From positions 1-17,962 of the forward strand of contig CAJPJR010000038.1 of the NCBI GenBank assembly GCA_905369775.1: a stretch of DNA of 17,962 bases. Reading direction: 5' to 3'. Numbering within the stretch: the first letter of the stretch is position 1; each line of letters opens with the position of its first letter. A program made the translations under genes and the position numbers. The notes under the pieces were generated by a model. It saw nothing but the letters and a program-made list of their open reading frames with translations, made no database searches and had not been told where the DNA came from. Of this stretch, positions 13,853 through 17,962 are shown piece by piece. The DNA comes from Prevotellaceae bacterium UBA1746. GTDB taxonomy: Bacteria > Bacteroidota > Bacteroidia > Bacteroidales > Bacteroidaceae.

Positions 13853-15745
13853 TTACTTACCGAGGATCACCTTAGCGGTGTGAACCTGCCAGGGGAGGAT
13901 CGTCACGTCAACCGACATCCAAGCTTCCTTCAACGAGAGGGGATCCTTAGGCGTGATGTCCGTAGGAGGCTCGTTGGGATCCGGCTTGTTGGGCTTCGTG
14001 GGATCCGTGGGATCCGTGGGCACGCTGGGCTGAGGATCAGGGTTGTTGGGGTTGTTAGGATCGCGGGGGTTCTCGGGGCTCACCGGCTTCGTCGGATCGA
14101 TAGGATCGTTGGGGTTCGGGATGAGCGGGTTCCAGTTGTACACGTAGTTGGCGATACCGGAGATCTGGATGTGGTAGATGTTGTTACGGATCGCGGGCGA
14201 GTTGATCCATTCCGTAGCACTGGTGTGGTCGGGGTTCACCCATACGAAGTAGAGGACCTTACCCTTGACGAACTTCTTCACCTTCATGGCAGCAGCCGCG
14301 GGGTTGTTAGCCGTGGTGGGATCCTTTGCGAGATCAGCCGTTTCGTAGAATTTGCCATCGTCACCGAGGAATACGTCGGCATTGGGATGGGTAGCAGTCC
14401 AGTTCTGGTCTACATTGCCGTTGCCGGTGTAGACGAACTTAGGATTGATCTTACCACGGATGAGGACGTATGCGGTGTTACCCTTGCGGTAGCCGCTCTG
14501 TCCACGATCGGTGTCATGGTAAGCGTGCGTGTTGGGGAGGAAGAATTCACCGTGGAGACCGTCTTGGTTCTGCACCTGACCCACAACGTTGTTCAGCGAG
14601 GCGTCGTAAGCGGCGTTCGTGGGAACGTCGTAACCACCGAGCTTGTTGTCGTGCTTGCGCCACAGACCCGTGTAGTCGTACTTCTGATAAACCGTTGCAT
14701 CGTAGTCCGAAGCGGGATCATCGGCCGTGCCGGTGGGGATATAGGTGCTGTTGGGCGTCTTGTACTGGTAGTTCGTGGGGTTGTCGCTGTCCTGCTGGTT
14801 GAAGTAGAGCGAGCTTTCACCCTGAGCTACTACGTAGGTGAGGTTGTCGATCGTAGCGAGGACAACTGCGTTGCCGTCAGCTTCCGATTCAACAGCGGGA
14901 GTCGTGGGGTTGTCGCCCTTGACGTCGTAGCTGGTAGCGTCGGACGTTACGAGCACACGAGCAACTGCACGCTGTACGGTTACCTTAGCGCGGTTCACAG
15001 GAGCAGAAGTGTTCAAGGTCTGTGTCTCGTTCACGTTGTCCTGAACGTTGATTTCACCTGCGAGACCGGTCATGACGATCACGTCCTTCTGGTTGGCAGC
15101 GGTGCCTTCTACCTTGGCGAGGTGATCGGCTACGGTGAAGGGATCGGTCGTACCGGCAGCTGTAGTAGCCTCAGCTTCGGTGTACTTGGTGGGAGCGGGG
15201 TTACCGGCAGCGGTCTGGAGAGCGAGTACGCCGTTGTACTTCGTTTCGAAGGCAGTGAGGTCGGTAGCACCGGTGAGAAGAGCTTGGGTTTCGGTGGTGG
15301 GGTTAACCACAACGAATACCTTCTTCTGACCCGGATTTACCTTGAAGCCCTTCTTAGGACGAATGTAAGCCACGTCGTTGTTACCGGCCATGGGCTGCTG
15401 GAAGTCGATCTTCGTAGCGTCGAGGTTGTCGCTGGTTTCGAGCGAGTAACCACCGGCTGCAGCGGGGTCGGCCTTGAAGATGTAGACGTCTACGGCCTTG
15501 ATGAGGTCGTTACCGATCCACTTACCGGCGTAGTTGAACTCAGGGTTAGCAAGGTTCTGCTTGTCATCTGCCGCACGTTTCTGTTTGGGCATTTGAAGCT
15601 GGAATTGGATCGACATCATCGTCGTGCCTTCAGGATTGTTGGGCTGCACGTTGGGTGCCGGATCGTCATTCGAGCAGGCAGTGAACGTTCCTACAGAGGC
15701 CGTAGCCGTGAGGAGCATTGCTGCGAGGAGAAGATGTTTCTTCAT
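13853..15745 (-). CDS. mfa1: Major fimbrillin Mfa1
   Basis: This 630-aa shaft pilin of the short (type V) fimbria begins at MKKHLLLAAM; an upstream in-frame ATG would add 19 residues before the signal peptide and is rejected. The lipobox is GTFTAC (Cys24). MPKQKR/AADDKQNLANPEFNY aligns with the P. gingivalis segment MPMGSAR/AGDGQDQANPDYHY that is cut by Arg-gingipain, so processing after Arg57 is predicted; this exposes the groove for the donor strand of the next subunit. Conserved blocks are VQRAVARVLVTS (258-268), TYVVAQGESSLYF, FFLPNTHAYH, GNTAYVLIRGK, KFVKGKVLYFVWVNP and SPAIRNNIYHI (516-526). After NWNPLIP comes a P/N/D-rich linker (539-600) and the C-terminal strand AWMSVDVTILPWQVH. Codon choice includes more T- and A-ending codons than its neighbours, as for a highly expressed gene. 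Confidence 0.93.
   Translation of the reverse strand: MKKHLLLAAMLLTATASVGTFTACSNDDPAPNVQPNNPEGTTMMSIQFQLQMPKQKRAADDKQNLANPEFNYAGKWIGNDLIKAVDVYIFKADPAAAGGYSLETSDNLDATKIDFQQPMAGNNDVAYIRPKKGFKVNPGQKKVFVVVNPTTETQALLTGATDLTAFETKYNGVLALQTAAGNPAPTKYTEAEATTAAGTTDPFTVADHLAKVEGTAANQKDVIVMTGLAGEINVQDNVNETQTLNTSAPVNRAKVTVQRAVARVLVTSDATSYDVKGDNPTTPAVESEADGNAVVLATIDNLTYVVAQGESSLYFNQQDSDNPTNYQYKTPNSTYIPTGTADDPASDYDATVYQKYDYTGLWRKHDNKLGGYDVPTNAAYDASLNNVVGQVQNQDGLHGEFFLPNTHAYHDTDRGQSGYRKGNTAYVLIRGKINPKFVYTGNGNVDQNWTATHPNADVFLGDDGKFYETADLAKDPTTANNPAAAAMKVKKFVKGKVLYFVWVNPDHTSATEWINSPAIRNNIYHIQISGIANYVYNWNPLIPNPNDPIDPTKPVSPENPRDPNNPNNPDPQPSVPTDPTDPTKPNKPDPNEPPTDITPKDPLSLKEAWMSVDVTILPWQVHTAKVILGK
13946..14131 (-). 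repeat. Repetitive Pro/Asn/Asp linker coding region of mfa1
   Basis: Codes for residues about 539-600, made of NP, DP, DPT and NPNNP runs. At DNA level GTGGGATCC is repeated in tandem at 13998-14006 and 14007-14015, with a diverged third copy at 14016-14024. The linker is about 20 residues longer than the one I recall from P. gingivalis Mfa1, consistent with expansion by slippage in whole codons. Confidence 0.7.
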
Positions 15746-15781
15746 AACGAATAAATTGTTGATTATAAAATGGATTATCTG
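15746..15781 (-). promoter_or_regulatory. AT-rich translation leader of mfa1
   Basis: The 36 bases before the mfa1 start are strikingly AT-rich (on the - strand TTTTATAATCAACAATTTAT near the start) in an otherwise GC-rich locus. Bacteroidota do not depend on Shine-Dalgarno pairing and use unstructured A/T-rich leaders, so this fits strong translation of the shaft pilin. No exact TAnnTTTG box was found between the DUF3868 gene and mfa1. Confidence 0.45.
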
Positions 15782-15844
15782 ATTGGGGAAGTGTACGGAC
15801 AACCTTGGGCCTGTGGTGCGCGAGGCAGTGAGGCCGGCGGTGTC

Positions 15845-17266
15845 TTAACGCTCCACCTTGCTCAATTCTTGGAGATTCTTGATGGCCTGGGGCAGGTTGC
15901 CGGCGCGGCGGAAGCACTCGGCGGCTTGCTTGTAGTTGCCGGCCAGGGCGTAGTGCACGCCGAGGTTGTTGAGTTGTTCGGCCGAAGCGGGGAACTTTGC
16001 GAGGAAATCGGCGTAGTTTCCGTTGTTACCTGCGGCCAAATTGCCGGCAATGGCGTTGAAGCGGCTCACGGGCGCATCGGGGAAGAGGCGCTCAGCGGTG
16101 TCGAACACGCTGCGGCGCTCGGCGCTGCCCTCGGGGAAGCTGTTGCCCACCTGGTAGAGTTCGGCCAGGCTGAGGAGGCGCGGATTGGTTCTGTAGCGCT
16201 CGATGGCTTCGGCAGCGTTGAAGCTGCGCACCGCATAGGTGAATTGGTATTCGGTGCGGCGGAGCTGCGGGAAGACGTTGTCGAGGAGGAAACGATAGGC
16301 GTTGCCACCGTCGAGTTTGCGCATGCCATCCTTACGCGCGTTATTATTGCGTGCCTGTCCGTCGATGATTTCGAGGAGTTGTGCGCTCCACTGGTTGTTG
16401 TTGGCGGTGAGCCACTGGCGGAGTCCGGCCCAGTCTTCGCCGTGTCCTTCGACGTGGAAGAGGCGGGTGGAGAGGCCGTAGGTTTGTTCGAGGTATTTGA
16501 CGAACGATTTGGCACGGCCGTCGGCGAGGCGGATGTTGTTGGCTTCCTGTCCTTCGGGCGAGGCGTAACCGTCGATATTCACGGTGCGCACGGTCACGTC
16601 TTTGTTGCCGAGGATGGCGTTGGCCACGCTGTCGACGCGGGCGAATTCAACGGCGTTGTTGCCCAGATCGCGGAGGAGTTCGGTGCGATTGACGCGGAAG
16701 TTGAAGCGGGCGACGAACTTCTCGGAGCGCACCTTGACGGCTTCGGCCTCGGGGGTGAGGTAGGCGACGGCGAAGGTGGGGCGATAGGGTTCGCGAGAGA
16801 GGCGTTCGGCTACGGTGAACTCGTGGCGTTCGAGTTCGCAGGAGGCGCAGCCGGTGATTTGCTCCTCGACGTTGAGTTTGGCGCTGCGGGTCCACTCGAA
16901 GGCGGGTGCGGTGATGCTGACGGGCACGACCATGCGTTCGCCGCGAGCGCGGAGGGGTTGGGGCGTGGTGCGATCGCCGCGTTGCCACATGATGTGGCGT
17001 GTGCGGCCGGCCACGGAGATGGGGGCAAACTCATAGACCTGCGTGCCGTCTTGCGAAACGAGTCGGGGGCGAAGGTTGAGTTGTGCGTTGGCGCCGAGGT
17101 CGATGCGGTCGAGAATGACGTCGAAGGCGATGCGAATGCTGTCGCGTCCGGCTTTGACCTTGGCGGGGGTGAACCCGACGTTTCCCCGAACGTCTCCTGC
17201 GGCGTGGGCCGGGAGCGCCAGCGCGGCGGAGAGCAATGCGATGACTGAGAGAGATTTGAAAATCAT
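15845..17266 (-). CDS. DUF3868 protein with OmpA-like and TPR-like regions
   Basis: This 473-aa protein has a signal peptide ending ALPAHAA (about residue 23). Residues about 25-150 form the DUF3868 domain, with VSITAPAFEWTRSAKL and a GCASC cysteine pair (Cys140, Cys143). Residues about 185-275 resemble an OmpA-type domain: NFRVNRTELLRDLGNN, then NIDGYASPEGQEANN and LADGRAKSFVKYL, which would bind peptidoglycan in the periplasm. The C-terminal third is helical and ends in a TPR-like pair (about 428-468). It sits 29 bp downstream of the DUF3575 gene and 99 bp before mfa1. A similar DUF3575-DUF3868 pair is common before Bacteroidales fimbrillin genes, so it may be an assembly or cell-wall anchoring factor, but its exact role is not known. 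Confidence 0.82.
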   Translation of the reverse strand: MIFKSLSVIALLSAALALPAHAAGDVRGNVGFTPAKVKAGRDSIRIAFDVILDRIDLGANAQLNLRPRLVSQDGTQVYEFAPISVAGRTRHIMWQRGDRTTPQPLRARGERMVVPVSITAPAFEWTRSAKLNVEEQITGCASCELERHEFTVAERLSREPYRPTFAVAYLTPEAEAVKVRSEKFVARFNFRVNRTELLRDLGNNAVEFARVDSVANAILGNKDVTVRTVNIDGYASPEGQEANNIRLADGRAKSFVKYLEQTYGLSTRLFHVEGHGEDWAGLRQWLTANNNQWSAQLLEIIDGQARNNNARKDGMRKLDGGNAYRFLLDNVFPQLRRTEYQFTYAVRSFNAAEAIERYRTNPRLLSLAELYQVGNSFPEGSAERRSVFDTAERLFPDAPVSRFNAIAGNLAAGNNGNYADFLAKFPASAEQLNNLGVHYALAGNYKQAAECFRRAGNLPQAIKNLQELSKVER

Positions 17267-17295
17267 GTGGCTTAGGGGCTTAACGTGTGTGGGGT

Positions 17296-17871
17296 TTAGC
17301 GGATGACGTAGACGACGGAGAGGCCGGCCTTGGTCAGTCCGAAATAGTCTTTGGTTTTGCTGGCTTCGAGATTACCGCAGGTGTTGCAGCGATATTTGTC
17401 GTAGTCCAGATAGGCATAGCCTGCTCCCACTTCGGCTTCGAGGCTCCAGCGGCGGTTGAGCACGAGTTGGTAGCCCAGTCCGACACCGGCGCCGACGAAC
17501 CAGCCTTCGTAGCGGTGCTTGTCGAGGGTGTGGAAGATGCCGCCGGGGAATTTCATGTTCGAAACGTTGAAGCGGCCGGCGTGGGCGTGGATGCCGAAGA
17601 AGAGGCCGTTGAAGCGTTCGCACGTCCAGTAGCGCCATTCGGGCTGGATGGCAATGTGCTTGAACTTTTTGTTGGCGGCTTTGTCGAGGTCGAAGGGATT
17701 GAATCCCACCTGCACGTCAAAGGTCTGCTTCTTGTTCAGGCCGAACTCGAGGCTGAGGTTGGGCGTGGTGGTCGCGTCGTAGAGCAGATTGTTCTTGATC
17801 ACGACTTGCTGTGCGCTTGTCCCGATGAAGGCGGCTGCCATGAGGGTGAGTAGCAAGAAGAATTTCTTCAT
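17296..17871 (-). CDS. DUF3575 family outer-membrane beta-barrel protein
   Basis: This 191-aa protein has a signal peptide (cleavage near GTSAQ, residue 21). The mature sequence starts with the DUF3575 hallmark VIKNNLLYDATTTPNLSLE and continues with HIAIQPEWRYWTC and GLFFGIHAHAGRFN (89-102). Alternating hydrophobic strands such as WFVGAGVGLGYQLVL and WSLEAEVGAGYAYLDY predict a small eight-stranded barrel; the C terminus is SVVYVIR. Cys84 and the CNTC pair (162, 165) may form disulfides. It is the first gene seen of the fimbrial locus. The 91 bp to the window edge hold no TAnnTTTG box on the - strand, so the promoter may lie outside. Probable membrane partner of the DUF3868 protein; function unproven. 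Confidence 0.85.
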   Translation of the reverse strand: MKKFFLLLTLMAAAFIGTSAQQVVIKNNLLYDATTTPNLSLEFGLNKKQTFDVQVGFNPFDLDKAANKKFKHIAIQPEWRYWTCERFNGLFFGIHAHAGRFNVSNMKFPGGIFHTLDKHRYEGWFVGAGVGLGYQLVLNRRWSLEAEVGAGYAYLDYDKYRCNTCGNLEASKTKDYFGLTKAGLSVVYVIR

Positions 17872-17962
17872 ATCTAATGGTTGTTGTATGCTTGCCTGTG
17901 TGGGCGGGGTGGGATGTGGTGATGCTTGCGGTGGGTGTGTGCCGGTGCGGGGTCTTTTCGCC

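Noticed and set aside
13829..15754. A 641-aa open frame on the + strand opposite mfa1
   Set aside because: Shadow of the fimbrillin gene; composition is Val/Gly/Arg-rich without signal peptide or recognisable motif.
15746..15844. A promoter for mfa1 alone between the DUF3868 gene and mfa1
   Set aside because: No TAnnTTTG match was found on the - strand, only AT-rich sequence; kept as a translation leader. A promoter of other type cannot be excluded.

Overview
The window looks like chromosomal DNA of a GC-rich Bacteroidales bacterium close to Porphyromonas. Three things point there. Promoter-like sites match the Bacteroidota -7 consensus TAnnTTTG (three upstream of the argR, SatD-like and malic enzyme genes, one further upstream of argR). 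Most of the right-hand two thirds is a short-fimbria (Mfa1, type V pilus) gene cluster whose fimbrillin aligns closely, from memory, with P. gingivalis Mfa1. The last gene of that cluster carries a C-terminal sorting region typical of type IX secretion (T9SS). The species cannot be named from this window.

Left part (1-1444, + strand): a promoter followed about 50 nt later by a strong hairpin with a T-rich tail suggests a short untranslated RNA or an argR leader. Then come argR (426-911), a nested tandem repeat starting right at the argR stop (916-1220; 64-bp units each made of eight GTNRACNN octamers), and a 57-aa two-helix membrane protein (1271-1444).

Middle part (1551-5219, - strand): a two-gene operon encodes a SatD-like protein (cyclase-type fold plus helix-turn-helix, 2558-3220) and a DUF3307 membrane protein (1757-2548), with its own terminator. 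Upstream lies a single-gene unit for a short MaeB-type malic enzyme (3688-4965) with its own -7 box and terminator.

Right part (5179-17871, - strand): an eight-gene fimbrial locus read right to left. It contains a DUF3575 outer-membrane barrel, a DUF3868/OmpA-like protein, the major fimbrillin Mfa1, the anchor Mfa2, three fimbrillin-like lipoproteins (531, 388 and 366 aa), and a 1080-aa leucine-rich-repeat protein with a T9SS sorting domain. The likely scheme is that Mfa1 forms the shaft, Mfa2 anchors it, the three lipoproteins form accessory or tip parts, and the large T9SS protein takes the place of the tip adhesin Mfa5. A complete intrinsic terminator lies between mfa1 and mfa2, so the accessory genes are probably expressed by read-through at a lower level than the shaft. 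No mobile element, CRISPR array, tRNA or rRNA was recognised.
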